From positions 1,488,001 to 1,552,000 of the forward strand of contig NZ_CP045144.1 in assembly GCF_009223885.1 (NCBI RefSeq): a stretch of DNA of 64,000 bases. Reading direction: 5' to 3'. Position numbers and translations under genes: made by a program. The DNA comes from Ancylobacter sp. TS-1 (GTDB lineage: Bacteria > Pseudomonadota > Alphaproteobacteria > Rhizobiales > Xanthobacteraceae). Positions 41,993 to 50,355 of the stretch are shown piece by piece. Below the pieces are notes generated by a model. That model was not told where the DNA came from, made no database searches, and worked only from the letters and a program-made list of their open reading frames with translations. Every line of letters starts with the position of its first letter. Position 1 is the stretch's first letter.

Positions 41993-42139
41993 GAGCTCCG
42001 CCCGTGCCCAGCGCGACCGCCGGTGCGTGCGGGCACCAGCTATCCCACGTCGCAACCCATTAATTCTATTAGCTCTTCAGGAGATCGAAATCGGCTTCCC
42101 CACAGGCGGATGACGCGCTTGCATCGCGTCATCAAAATC

Positions 42140-42158
42140 GCATCTATAATTATTGATG
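42140..42158. promoter_or_regulatory. Operator-like motif B, copy 1 (upstream of tctC)
   Basis: A near-perfect palindrome: CATC, then ATAATTAT, then GATG (42141-42158), preceded by G, giving GCAT-N2-ATAATT as in motif A. It contains TAATTATTGAT (42147-42157), which recurs at 46277-46287. Candidate binding site for the GntR regulator at 45499-46239, about 90 bases upstream of the tctC start. Confidence 0.6.
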
Positions 42159-42246
42159 TGAAATGATTGATGCGTTAGCGTGCCGCCAACCGCGAGGCTG
42201 GGAACGTTTCCCGCCCGCTCAAGAATTCTCACTAGGGAGGACGTTC

Positions 42247-43251
42247 GTGCCCAACTATGCCCTTACTGCGTTTGCGCTCACGCTCACGGTGGCCCTTCCC
42301 GGCGCCGCTCTTGCCGACTGGCAGCCGAACCGCCCGGTCGAGTTCGTGGCGGCGGCCGGTCCCGGCGGCGGCACCGACACCTTCGCCCGCGTGGTCCAGT
42401 CCGCGCTGAGCAAGAACGAGTTGCTGACCACGCCGATCATCGTCGCCAACAAGTCCGGCGGCTCGGGCGCGGAGACCTTCATCTACGCCAAGTCGAACAA
42501 GGGCGACCCCTACAAGCTCTATTTCGGCACCCAGGACGCCTATGTCCTGCCGCTCGCCAACAAGCTTTCCTACAGCCTCAAGGACCTTACCCCGGTCGCG
42601 GCGCTGGTGTTCGACCCCTTCATCCTGTGGGTGAACCCCAAGACCTCGGGCATCGAGGACGTGAAGGGCTTCATCGCCAAGGCGAAGGAAAACCCCGGCC
42701 AGATCAAGCTCGGCGGTGCCAAGGCCAAGGAAGCCGACGAGACGCTGATGACCCTCATCGAGCGCGCCACCGGCACCGACCTCACCTACATCCCCTACAA
42801 GTCGGGCAGCGAGGCGGCGATCCAGGTCGCGGGCGGCCACATCACCGCCAACGTCAACAACCCGAGCGAGAGCGTCGAGCAGTGGAAGGCCGGCGTGCAG
42901 AAGCCGCTCTGCGTGTTCGAGAGCGAGCGCCTCGCCGACAAGACCGTCATCGCCGACGGCAAGTCGTGGAACGACGTCCCGACCTGCGTGGAAGCCGGCA
43001 TCGACGTGAAGACCTTCGCCCAACCCCGCACCGTGTGGGCGGCGGCGGACATCCCGCCGGAGGCGCTGGCCTATTATGTCGAGCTGCTGACCAAGGTCGT
43101 CGGCACCCCGGAGTTCAAGGGCTATGAGGAACGCGGCGCGCAGATCCCGCGCATGCTGACCGGCGACGCCTTCAAGGACTTCATCGCCAAGCACGAGGCG
43201 ACCTACGCCGAGATCTACAAGACCAATGGCTGGCTGAAGGCCGCGCAGTAG
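42247..43251 (+). CDS. tctC: TTT transporter periplasmic binding protein (TctC/Bug family)
   Basis: 334 residues from GTG 42247, chosen for GGGAGG seven bases upstream and the directly following signal peptide (PNYALTAFALTLTVALPGAA, cleavage near ALA-DW). The upstream ATG 42163 would precede the signal. Tct/Bug features: RPVEFVAAAGPGGGTDTFAR (ligand carboxylate loop), NKSGGSGAETFIYAK, PVAALVFDPFILWVNPKT, and KLGGAKAKEADETLMTLI. It binds a carboxylic acid for the TctBA permease. The ligand is not predictable; the CoA-transferase and crotonase genes suggest an organic acid activated to its CoA thioester. Confidence 0.92.
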   Translation: MPNYALTAFALTLTVALPGAALADWQPNRPVEFVAAAGPGGGTDTFARVVQSALSKNELLTTPIIVANKSGGSGAETFIYAKSNKGDPYKLYFGTQDAYVLPLANKLSYSLKDLTPVAALVFDPFILWVNPKTSGIEDVKGFIAKAKENPGQIKLGGAKAKEADETLMTLIERATGTDLTYIPYKSGSEAAIQVAGGHITANVNNPSESVEQWKAGVQKPLCVFESERLADKTVIADGKSWNDVPTCVEAGIDVKTFAQPRTVWAAADIPPEALAYYVELLTKVVGTPEFKGYEERGAQIPRMLTGDAFKDFIAKHEATYAEIYKTNGWLKAAQ

Positions 43252-43357
43252 CCCGAGCTGCGGCCGACGGCCGAGGGGGCGGCGCGCCGCCCCCTCACCC
43301 CCGAACCCAAACCACGACCTGAAGCGGGCGCCACCGGCGCCGGCCCGGAGCGACGTC

Positions 43358-43840
43358 ATGGACATCTCGCGCAACACCATGGAGATCGCGACCGCCTGCG
43401 CGACCGCCGCCGCCGGCGGCGTCGTGTGCTACGGCGCGACGCTCAACGGCATCACCTGGAACGACGGCGGCCCGGAGCCGGGCTATTTCCCGTTCTACAT
43501 CGGCTGCCTCATCATCTTCGGCAGCCTCGTCACCATCGGCCAGACCGTGCTGCGCCGCGCCACGGTGTCCGATGTCTTCATCGACGGGGAGCGCCTGCGC
43601 ACCGTCCTCGCCTTCTTCCTGCCGATCGTGGCGCTGACGCTCGTCTCCGCCTGGCTCGGCCTCTACATCGGCATGGCGCTCTACATTTTCTACGCCATGC
43701 GGGTCTCCGCCGGCTTCCGCAACCCGGCCTCGCTGTTCACCGCCGCTGTGGTGGTCGCGGTCAATTTCGTCATCTTCGAGAAGATCTTCATGGTCCCGCT
43801 GCTGAAGGGCCCGATCCTCGAATATTTCGGCATCTACTGA
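43358..43840 (+). CDS. tctB: TTT transporter small permease (TctB family)
   Basis: 160 residues, start MDISRNTMEIATACATAAAG. Four hydrophobic segments are visible: an N-terminal helix, GYFPFYIGCLIIFGSLVTIG, VLAFFLPIVALTLVSAWLGLYIGMALYIFY and SLFTAAVVVAVNFVIFEKIF. The WNDGGPEPGYFPFYIG loop is the conserved TctB motif. It partners with TctA in a secondary transporter driven by the ion gradient. The gap to tctC is 106 bases and to tctA 39 bases; order C-B-A is standard. No ambiguity about family. Confidence 0.9.
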   Translation: MDISRNTMEIATACATAAAGGVVCYGATLNGITWNDGGPEPGYFPFYIGCLIIFGSLVTIGQTVLRRATVSDVFIDGERLRTVLAFFLPIVALTLVSAWLGLYIGMALYIFYAMRVSAGFRNPASLFTAAVVVAVNFVIFEKIFMVPLLKGPILEYFGIY

Positions 43841-43879
43841 AAAACGAAGAAGAAAAAGAGCAAGGGAGCGCACGCGGCC

Positions 43880-45415
43880 ATGGGTAATTTCGGTCAGTTG
43901 ATGGACGGCTTCGCCGTCGCCCTCACCGCCCATCACGTGATGATCATGGTGGTGGGCGTCCTGCTCGGCCTCGTCGTCGGCGTGCTGCCGGGCCTCGGCG
44001 CACCCAATGGCGTGTCGCTGCTGCTGCCGCTGACCTTCACCATGGACCCGATCTCGGCGATCATCCTGCTGACCTCGATGTACTGGGGCGCGCTGTTCGG
44101 CGGCTCGACCACCTCGATCCTGTTCAACATCCCCGGTGAGCCCTCCTCCGTCGCCACCACCTTCGACGGCTACCCGATGGCCAAGCAGGGCCAGGCGGTA
44201 CGCGCGCTCACCCTCGCCTTCACCTCGGCCGGCATCGGCGCGCTCACCGGCGTCATCGTCATCACGCTGCTGTCGAGCTGGGTCGCCAATTTCGCCATGC
44301 GCTTCGGCGCGGCCGAGTATTTCGCCGTCTATTTCATGGCCTTCGCCAGCTTCATCGGCATGGCCGGCGGCTCGCCCTTCAAGACGCTGGTGTCGATGAT
44401 GCTCGGCTTCGCCGTCGCGACCGTCGGCATCGACACCATCTCCGGCGAGAGCCGCCTGACCTTCGAGTTCGACGAGCTGATCGGCGGCATCTCCTTCCTC
44501 ATCGCGGTCATCGGCCTGTTCGGCCTCGGCGAACTGCTGCTGACCATGGAGGAAGGGCTGAAATTCGAGGGCGTGCGCGCCAAGCTCGACATCCGCACCA
44601 TCGCCCGCACCGTCGCCGAAGTGCCGCGCTACTGGGTCACGCTGGTGCGCAGCGCGCTGATCGGCTGCTGGATGGGCATCACCCCCGGCGGGCCGACCGC
44701 CGCCTCCTTCATGAGCTACGCGCTGGGCCGGCGTTTCTCGAAGCGCGGCAAGAACTTCGGCCGGGGCGAGCCGGAAGGCATCGTCGCGCCCGAGACCGCC
44801 GACCATTCGGCCGGCTCCTGCGCCCTGCTGCCCATGCTGGCGCTCGGCATTCCCGGCTCCGCTACCGCGGCGGTGATGATGGGCGGGCTGATGATCTGGG
44901 GTCTTTCGCCCGGGCCGATGCTGTTCTCCACCCGCCCGGATTTCGTCTGGGGCCTCATCGCCTCCATGTATATGGGCAACCTCATCGCCGTCGTGCTGGT
45001 GCTGGCGACGGTGCCGCTGTTCGCCGTCATCCTGCGCGCGCCCTTCACCGTGGTCGGGCCGATCATCACCATCGTCTGCGTCATTGGCGCTTATACAGTT
45101 GCCAACCACGTCTTCGACATCTGGCTGGCGCTGGGCTTCGGCATCGTCGGCTACGTGTTCAAGAAGCTCGACTACCCGCTCGCGCCCTTCGTGCTCGCCA
45201 TGGTGCTCGGCGACAAGGCGGAGGATGCGTTCCGGCAGGCCATGCTGACCTCGGACGGTTCGCCGGCGATCTTCTTCGCCAATCCGCTCGTCGCCACCAT
45301 GATGGGGCTCGGCATCTTTCTGCTGTGCCTGCCGCTGATCTCCGCCGTCTTCAAGGGCGGATTCTTCGGCCGCGCCGGAGCGGGAGATGCCGGGGCGCAG
45401 GGGAGGTCGGCGTGA
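43880..45415 (+). CDS. tctA: TTT transporter large permease (TctA family)
   Basis: 511 residues from ATG 43880 (MGNFGQLMDGF). Conserved TctA blocks: GLVVGVLPGLGAPNGVSLLLPLTF, SMYWGALFGGSTTSILFNIPGEPSSVATTFDGYP, ALLPMLALGIPGSATAAVMMGGLMIWGL and PLAPFVLAMVLGDKAEDAFRQAML. About twelve membrane helices. It is the transport subunit of the tripartite tricarboxylate transporter family, acting with TctB and the periplasmic TctC. The stop is followed about 84 bases later by the GntR gene in the same direction, so regulator and transporter could share a transcript. Confidence 0.95.
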   Translation: MGNFGQLMDGFAVALTAHHVMIMVVGVLLGLVVGVLPGLGAPNGVSLLLPLTFTMDPISAIILLTSMYWGALFGGSTTSILFNIPGEPSSVATTFDGYPMAKQGQAVRALTLAFTSAGIGALTGVIVITLLSSWVANFAMRFGAAEYFAVYFMAFASFIGMAGGSPFKTLVSMMLGFAVATVGIDTISGESRLTFEFDELIGGISFLIAVIGLFGLGELLLTMEEGLKFEGVRAKLDIRTIARTVAEVPRYWVTLVRSALIGCWMGITPGGPTAASFMSYALGRRFSKRGKNFGRGEPEGIVAPETADHSAGSCALLPMLALGIPGSATAAVMMGGLMIWGLSPGPMLFSTRPDFVWGLIASMYMGNLIAVVLVLATVPLFAVILRAPFTVVGPIITIVCVIGAYTVANHVFDIWLALGFGIVGYVFKKLDYPLAPFVLAMVLGDKAEDAFRQAMLTSDGSPAIFFANPLVATMMGLGIFLLCLPLISAVFKGGFFGRAGAGDAGAQGRSA

Positions 45416-45498
45416 TCGTCTTCCCGGCGCCGGTGTTTCCCGGCTATCCTTCGGACAGGAAACGTCCAGGCTCGCAGAAGCCGCCAAGGAAACAACGA

Positions 45499-46239
45499 AT
45501 GCCGTCCGCTCCGATCGTCCGACACTCTCTCCACGAATCGCTCGTGGCGCCCCTGCGGGAAATGATCCTGCAGGGCGAATTGCGGCCCGGCGAGAAGGTG
45601 CCGGAGGAACAGCTCTGCGAGCGCTTCGGCGTCTCCCGCACGCCGATCCGCGAGGCGCTGAAGGTGCTCGCCGCCGAGGGCGTGCTGCAGATCCTGCCGC
45701 ATCGCGGCGCCATCGTCGCCCGCATCACCGAAGAACAGATCGAGGAGCTTTTCCCGATCATGGCCTCGCTGGAACGGCTCGCCGGCATCCTCGCCTGCAC
45801 CCGCGCCAGCGACGTCGAGATCGCCCGCGTGCGCGCCCTGCACGACCGGATGATGGAGCATTTCGAGAAGGGCGAGGAGGCCGAGTACCTGCGCCATAAC
45901 CGGCTGATCCACGAATCCTTCTTCGAGATCACCGGCAATGCGACGCTCTCGGCGTTCTACCAGCAGATCCTCACCCGCATCCATGCCTGCCGCTTCGTGG
46001 TGCGCAAGAGCCGCGAGCACTGGGCGGCGGCGGTGATCGAGCACAAGGCCATGATCGAGGCGCTGGAAGCGCGCGACGGGCCCCGCCTCGGGAACCTGCT
46101 GGAAGTCCACGTGATGGGCACCACCTCCGGCATCGCCCGCGCCTTCATCCAGCGCACCGGCATGGAGGCGCCGGCTGCGCCGGCCGAGGACCGCACTCCG
46201 GCGCGCGGCCGCAAGGCCGGCAGCCCGCTGACCGCCTGA
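45499..46239 (+). CDS. GntR-family regulator with FCD domain (module 2)
   Basis: 246 residues from ATG 45499 (MPSAPIVRHSLHESLVAP), AAGGAA ten bases upstream; the open frame before it has no family similarity. Winged helix (LREMILQGELRPGEKV, CERFGVSRTPIREALKVLAA) and FCD domain (EELFPIMASLERLAGILACT, HNRLIHESFFEITGN, EHKAMIEALEARDG, EVHVMGTTSG). It is very similar in layout and sequence to the regulator at 40064-40750. A C-terminal basic Ala/Pro-rich tail of about 25 residues (PAEDRTPARGRKAGS) is an addition. It sits between tctCBA and the CoA-transferase gene and likely controls both via the motifs at 42140-42158 and 46277-46287. Confidence 0.9.
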   Translation: MPSAPIVRHSLHESLVAPLREMILQGELRPGEKVPEEQLCERFGVSRTPIREALKVLAAEGVLQILPHRGAIVARITEEQIEELFPIMASLERLAGILACTRASDVEIARVRALHDRMMEHFEKGEEAEYLRHNRLIHESFFEITGNATLSAFYQQILTRIHACRFVVRKSREHWAAAVIEHKAMIEALEARDGPRLGNLLEVHVMGTTSGIARAFIQRTGMEAPAAPAEDRTPARGRKAGSPLTA

Positions 46240-46276
46240 GCGCCGCCCGTTTCGGCGGGATGCGGTGTGAAACACG

Positions 46277-46287
46277 TAATTATTGAT
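46277..46287. promoter_or_regulatory. Operator-like motif B, copy 2 (upstream of the CoA-transferase gene)
   Basis: TAATTATTGAT, 11 bases identical to 42147-42157, enclosed by CAC and GTG (46273-46291). It lies 45 bases upstream of the CoA-transferase start and probably belongs to the same regulon as the tctC promoter. Confidence 0.55.
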
Positions 46288-46331
46288 TGTGCATTCGGGC
46301 CAAGCCCGGAATTCTGAAAGGGTCGAAACCG

Positions 46332-47603
46332 ATGAGCGACGTTCTTGACCATGCGCGGGAGACGCCCGCCACGCCGCAGCGCGAGGGCGACACGGCCACG
46401 GCCGCCCGCCCGCTTCCCCTCGCCGGAGTGCGCGTGCTCGACGTCAGCCAGGTGATGGCCGGTCCCTATAGCTGCATGCTGCTCGGCGACCTCGGCGCCG
46501 ACGTCATCAAGATCGAGCCCCCGGGCACCGGCGACCAGACCCGCGGCGCCATGGGCTTCAAGATGAAGGGCCCCGACTCGATGGGCTTCCTCAACATGAA
46601 CCGCAACAAGCGGTCGGTGGCCGTGAACCTCAAGAGCGAGGCCGGCCGCGAGCTGTTCTACGAGCTGGTGAAGAGCGCCGACATCCTGGTCGAGAACTAC
46701 CGGCCCGGCGTGATGAAGAAGCTGAAATGCGACTATGAGACCGTGCGCCAGTACAATCCGCGCCTCGTCTACGCGTCCATTTCCGGCTTCGGCCAGTCCG
46801 GCCCCTGGGCCGGCCGCCCGGGCTTCGACCTGATGGCGCAGGCCATGTCCGGCGTGATGAGCGTCACCGGCCATCCCGGCGGTCCGCCGGTCAAGGCGGG
46901 CGTGCCGGTCGCCGACATCGGCTGCGGCCTGTTCGCCACCTATGCCGCGCTCGCCGCCTATATCGGTGCCAAGGCCACCGGCGAGGGCCAGTATATCGAC
47001 GCCTCGCTGTTCGAGGCGGCGCTGGCCTTCTCGGTGTGGGACATCTCCGAATATTGGGGTCGCGGCACCCAGCCGATCCCGCTCGGCACCGCCAACCGCA
47101 TGAGCGCGCCCTATCAGGCGGTGAAGTCCAAGGACGGCTATTTCGTCATGGGCGCCACCAACCAGAAGCTCTGGCTGCAGCTCTGCGAGACGCTGGATCG
47201 TGCCGACCTTGTCGACGATCCGCGGTTCAAGACCAACCCGGACCGCCTCGCCAACCGCGAAGTGCTGATCGAGGAGCTGGAGAAGAGCTTCGTCACCCGC
47301 ACCTCCGACGAATGGGTGGAGGCGCTGCTCGCCGTCGGCATCCCGGCCGGCACCATGTACACCTATCCCGAAGCCTTCGAGAGCGAGCACGGCCGCCACC
47401 GCCAGATGCGCATGGAGATCGTCCACCCGAACGAGGGCAAGGTCTCGAACATCGGCTTCCCGGTGAAGCTGACCGGCACGCCGCAGCAGGTGCGCCTGCA
47501 CCCGCCGCTGCTCGGCCAGCACACCGAGGAAGTGCTGAAGGAGATCGGCCTCGACAAGGCCGCCGTCGAGGAACTCACCGCGCGCGGAGCCTTTGCGCCA
47601 TGA
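46332..47603 (+). CDS. Family III (CaiB/BaiF) CoA-transferase
   Basis: 423 residues from ATG 46332 (MSDVLDHARETP), chosen over an in-frame upstream start because AAAGGGTC lies just before it. Family III signatures: LAGVRVLDVSQVMAGPY, LLGDLGADVIKIEPPGTGDQ, NRNKRSVAVNLKSEAGRELF, LVENYRPGVMKKL, and SISGFGQSGPWAGRPGFDLM. The catalytic Asp is expected in VADIGCG. It moves CoA from an acyl-CoA donor to a carboxylic acid by way of an acyl-enzyme anhydride. Acid and donor are unknown. The stop overlaps the start of the downstream crotonase gene, and the two are presumably one enzyme module served by tctCBA. Confidence 0.92.
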   Translation: MSDVLDHARETPATPQREGDTATAARPLPLAGVRVLDVSQVMAGPYSCMLLGDLGADVIKIEPPGTGDQTRGAMGFKMKGPDSMGFLNMNRNKRSVAVNLKSEAGRELFYELVKSADILVENYRPGVMKKLKCDYETVRQYNPRLVYASISGFGQSGPWAGRPGFDLMAQAMSGVMSVTGHPGGPPVKAGVPVADIGCGLFATYAALAAYIGAKATGEGQYIDASLFEAALAFSVWDISEYWGRGTQPIPLGTANRMSAPYQAVKSKDGYFVMGATNQKLWLQLCETLDRADLVDDPRFKTNPDRLANREVLIEELEKSFVTRTSDEWVEALLAVGIPAGTMYTYPEAFESEHGRHRQMRMEIVHPNEGKVSNIGFPVKLTGTPQQVRLHPPLLGQHTEEVLKEIGLDKAAVEELTARGAFAP

Positions 47604-48409
47604 ACGTCGCCGCCACTGCCGCCGATCTGAAGCCGGAGGCGGACCAGGGCACGGTTCGCTTCACCGTGGAGGGCGCGGTCGCCCATCTCGTCTTCGACCG
47701 CCCCTCGGCCCGCAACGCCATGACCTGGCGGATGTATGAGGAGCTCGCCGGGGCCTGCGCGCGCATCGCCGCCGATCCCTCGATCCGCGTCGCCGTGCTG
47801 CGCGGCGCCGGCGGCAAGGCCTTCGTGGCCGGGACGGATATCGAGCAGTTCCGGGCCTTTTCCTCGGGCCAGGACGGCATCGCCTATGAGGAGAAGGTCG
47901 AGCACTATGTGAGCCGGCTGGAAAACCTCGCCATCCCCACCATCGCGGTGGTGGAAGGCTGGGCGGTCGGCGGCGGCATGGCGCTCGCCAATGCCTGCGA
48001 CTTCCGCCTCGCCACGCCCGGCGCGCGCTTCGGCGTGCCGATCGCCCGCACGCTCGGCAACTGCCTCTCCGCCTCCAACGTACAGCGCCTCGTCGCCACG
48101 CTGGGCGCCAGCGTCGTCAAGCGCATGCTGCTGCTGGCCGAGACGCCGAAGGCCGAGGAACTGCCGGCGGGCTACGTCACCATCGTGCCGCCCGAAGAAC
48201 TCGCTGCCCGCCTCGCGGACATCACGACCCGCCTCGTCTCGCACGCGCCGATCACGCTCGCCGTCACCAAGGAGATGCTGCGCCGCCTCGCCCACGACCC
48301 GCACGCGCCCGACGCGGATCTGGTGCGCAGGACCTATGGCAGCGCCGATTTCCGCGAAGGCGTCGACGCCTTTCTCGCCAAGCGCCCCCCGCAGTGGCGC
48401 GGCGAGTGA
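47600..48409 (+). CDS. Crotonase-fold protein lacking the usual catalytic glutamates
   Basis: 269 residues, ATG 47600 overlapping the CoA-transferase stop (ATGA). Crotonase fold: VAHLVFDRPSARNAMTW, GGKAFVAGTDIEQF and VEGWAVGGGMALANACDFRL form the CoA site and oxyanion hole. In the hydratase the first catalytic Glu follows FGQP, and the second lies in the later AMEM segment. Here the matching stretches read FGVPIARTLG and VVKRML, by alignment from memory, with no Glu in either. It is therefore unlikely to be an ordinary enoyl-CoA hydratase, though an isomerase, lyase or thioesterase-type crotonase is possible. It ends just before a strong terminator. Confidence 0.88.
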   Translation: MNVAATAADLKPEADQGTVRFTVEGAVAHLVFDRPSARNAMTWRMYEELAGACARIAADPSIRVAVLRGAGGKAFVAGTDIEQFRAFSSGQDGIAYEEKVEHYVSRLENLAIPTIAVVEGWAVGGGMALANACDFRLATPGARFGVPIARTLGNCLSASNVQRLVATLGASVVKRMLLLAETPKAEELPAGYVTIVPPEELAARLADITTRLVSHAPITLAVTKEMLRRLAHDPHAPDADLVRRTYGSADFREGVDAFLAKRPPQWRGE

Positions 48410-48434
48410 CACCCTCCCCCTCGAGGAGCAACTG

Positions 48435-48476
48435 AAAAAGCCGGCGATCCGTCTCCCGGATCGCCGGCTTATTTTC
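48435..48476. terminator. Strong bidirectional terminator
   Basis: AAGCCGGCGATCCG and CGGATCGCCGGCTT make a perfect 14-base stem with loop TCTCC, with A-run before and ATTTTC after. It closes the CoA-transferase/crotonase operon rightward and the amino-acid binding protein gene leftward. Confidence 0.92.
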
Positions 48477-48497
48477 GTGCGTCGCGCTGGCTAAGGC

Positions 48498-49523
48498 TCA
48501 GCGGATCGGCGGGGCGTACTGGATGCCGCCGGCGCTCCAGAGCTGGTTGATGCCGCGCGGAATACCGAGCTTGGACTGCGCACCGACATTGCGCTCGAAG
48601 ACCTCGCCGTAATTGCCGACGTTCTTCACGATCCGCACGGCCCAGTCCTTGGTGACGCCGAGCTGCTCGCCATAGGTGCCGTCGGTGCCGACAAAGCGCT
48701 TCACGTCCGGCTTCTCCGACTTCAGCGCCTGATCGAGCGTCGCGGTGCTGATGCCAAGCTCCTCGGCATTGACGAGGGCGAACAGGCTCCACTTCACGAG
48801 GTTCAGCCAGGCGTCGTCGCCCTGGCGCACCACCGGGCCCAGCGGCTCCTTGGAGATGACGTCGGGCAGCACGATGTGGTCGGCCGGCTTGGGAAGCTGG
48901 AGGCGCAGCGCGTAGAGCTGCGACACGTCGGTCGTCAGCACGTCGCACTTGCCGTCCGCATAGGCCTTCACCACCTCGGCGACGGTCGGAAGCTCGATCA
49001 GCTCCAGATCCATCTTGTTCTGCCGGAAGTAGTCCTGCACGTTGAGCGCGCTGGTCGTGCCGCTCTGCGTGCAGATCTTCGACTTGCCGAGTTCGAGCGC
49101 GCCGACGACGTTCTTCGACACCGGCACGAGGAAGCCCTGCCCGTCATAATAGGAGACGCCGGCGAACATCAGCTTCAGGCCGGCCTCGCGCGACAGCGTC
49201 CAGGTCGAGTTGCGCGAGAGCAGGTCGACGTCGCCCTTCTGCAGCGCCGGGAAGCGCGCATCGGCCGAGAGCGGCACATAGTCCACCTTCGACGCATCGT
49301 CGAAGATCGCGGCGGCGACGGCCCGGCACAGGTCGACGTCGAAGCCGGCCCACTGGCCCTTGTCGTCCTTGGCCGAGAAGCCGGCGAGGCCCTGGCTTAC
49401 GCCGCATTTGAGCACGCCGCGCGTCTTCACGTCGTCGAGCGTACCCGCCTGGGCGAAGCTCGCCGTGACGACGGCGCCGGTCAGGGCGCCGGCGAAAGCC
49501 AGCGCGGTTGCGATCCTGTTCAT
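48498..49523 (-). CDS. Orphan AapJ/BztA-like amino-acid ABC transporter binding protein
   Basis: 341 residues from ATG 49523 (MNRIATALAFAGALTG), signal peptide ending AFAQAG; the open frame upstream overlaps the transpeptidase gene. Family 3 solute-binding protein of the general L-amino-acid type: TRGVLKCGVSQGLAGFSAKD, GFDVDLCRAVAAAIFDD, DVDLLSRNSTWTLSRE, SGTTSALNVQDYFRQ and NVGNYGEVFERNVG. It binds L-amino acids in the periplasm. No permease or ATPase gene (aapQMP) is next to it in this window, so it must feed a transporter encoded elsewhere. It shares its strand with the L,D-transpeptidase gene upstream, 30 bases away. Confidence 0.9.
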   Translation of the reverse strand: MNRIATALAFAGALTGAVVTASFAQAGTLDDVKTRGVLKCGVSQGLAGFSAKDDKGQWAGFDVDLCRAVAAAIFDDASKVDYVPLSADARFPALQKGDVDLLSRNSTWTLSREAGLKLMFAGVSYYDGQGFLVPVSKNVVGALELGKSKICTQSGTTSALNVQDYFRQNKMDLELIELPTVAEVVKAYADGKCDVLTTDVSQLYALRLQLPKPADHIVLPDVISKEPLGPVVRQGDDAWLNLVKWSLFALVNAEELGISTATLDQALKSEKPDVKRFVGTDGTYGEQLGVTKDWAVRIVKNVGNYGEVFERNVGAQSKLGIPRGINQLWSAGGIQYAPPIR

Positions 49524-49552
49524 GTTTCCCCCAGTCGAGCCTCGGCGCGGCT

Positions 49553-50185
49553 TCACAGCTCGGGCGCCTGCCGGATGATGACCTTGGTCCCTACCGGAAC
49601 GCGGTTGTAGAGATCCTGCACGTCGGAATTCACCAGCCGGAAGCAGCCGGAAGAGATCGCCATGCCGATGGTGTTCGGCATGTTGGTGCCGTGGATGCGG
49701 TAGACGGTGGAGCCGAGATAGAGCGCGGCGGCGCCCATCGGGTTGCCCGGCCCGCCCGCCATGAAGCGCGGCAGGTAGGGCTGGCGCTCGATCATCTCCG
49801 GCGGCGGCGTCCAGTCCGGCCACTCGGCCTTGCGCGTCACCTTCTGCAGCCCGGCCCACTGGAAGCCGTCGCGGCCGACGCCGATGCCGTAGCGCATCGC
49901 CCGGTTGTCGCCGAGGACGAGATAGAGGAAGCGCTCATTGGTGTGGACGATGATCGTCCCCGGCGGCTCGTTGGTGCGGAAATAGACAGGCTGCCGGCGG
50001 AAAGCCGGGTCGAGCTGCTCCTCGTCCGCCGAGGGCACATAGCCGGGCTTTTCCGGCACGTCGACAATCTGGTTGCCCACGCTGGCGGCCGGGCGCATCT
50101 GGGCCTGCGCCGTGGCGAGGGGAAGCGCGACCGCGACCGCCAGCACCATTCCCGTCAGGCCCGCTCTCGTCATAGCAAACGGCAT
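49553..50185 (-). CDS. L,D-transpeptidase (YkuD family)
   Basis: 210 residues from ATG 50185 (MPFAMTRAGLTGMVLAVAVA), AGGGGAAG seven bases upstream; a signal peptide ends at TAQAQ. The YkuD catalytic block is intact: YRIHGTNMPNTIGMAISSGC continues as FRLVN, with His in HGTN and nucleophile Cys in SSGC. The periplasmic enzyme makes 3-3 cross-links in peptidoglycan or attaches lipoproteins. N-terminal segments IIVHTNERFLYLVLG and AMRYGIGVG are usual for the family. The AapJ-like gene follows 29 bases downstream, so both may be one transcript, though no functional link is known. Confidence 0.9.
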   Translation of the reverse strand: MPFAMTRAGLTGMVLAVAVALPLATAQAQMRPAASVGNQIVDVPEKPGYVPSADEEQLDPAFRRQPVYFRTNEPPGTIIVHTNERFLYLVLGDNRAMRYGIGVGRDGFQWAGLQKVTRKAEWPDWTPPPEMIERQPYLPRFMAGGPGNPMGAAALYLGSTVYRIHGTNMPNTIGMAISSGCFRLVNSDVQDLYNRVPVGTKVIIRQAPEL

Positions 50186-50355
50186 TTCGTCACTTCCCCT
50201 CTGAAGGCATGGCGCGCGCAATGGCATGCCGCCGAGTCACGGGTCGCTCCCTAGCACGGATCGAACGGGGGAATTGCCGTCAAGTCAATCACAGTATGAT
50301 GAAATCTGCGCCGGCGGGACCACGTTCCGGCCGGCGCAGATCGTTGCGGCCCCGT

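Noticed and set aside
43295..45487. 730-codon open frame opposite tctA/tctB
   Set aside because: Antisense shadow of the transporter genes; the translation is His/Asp/Arg-rich low complexity with no domain.
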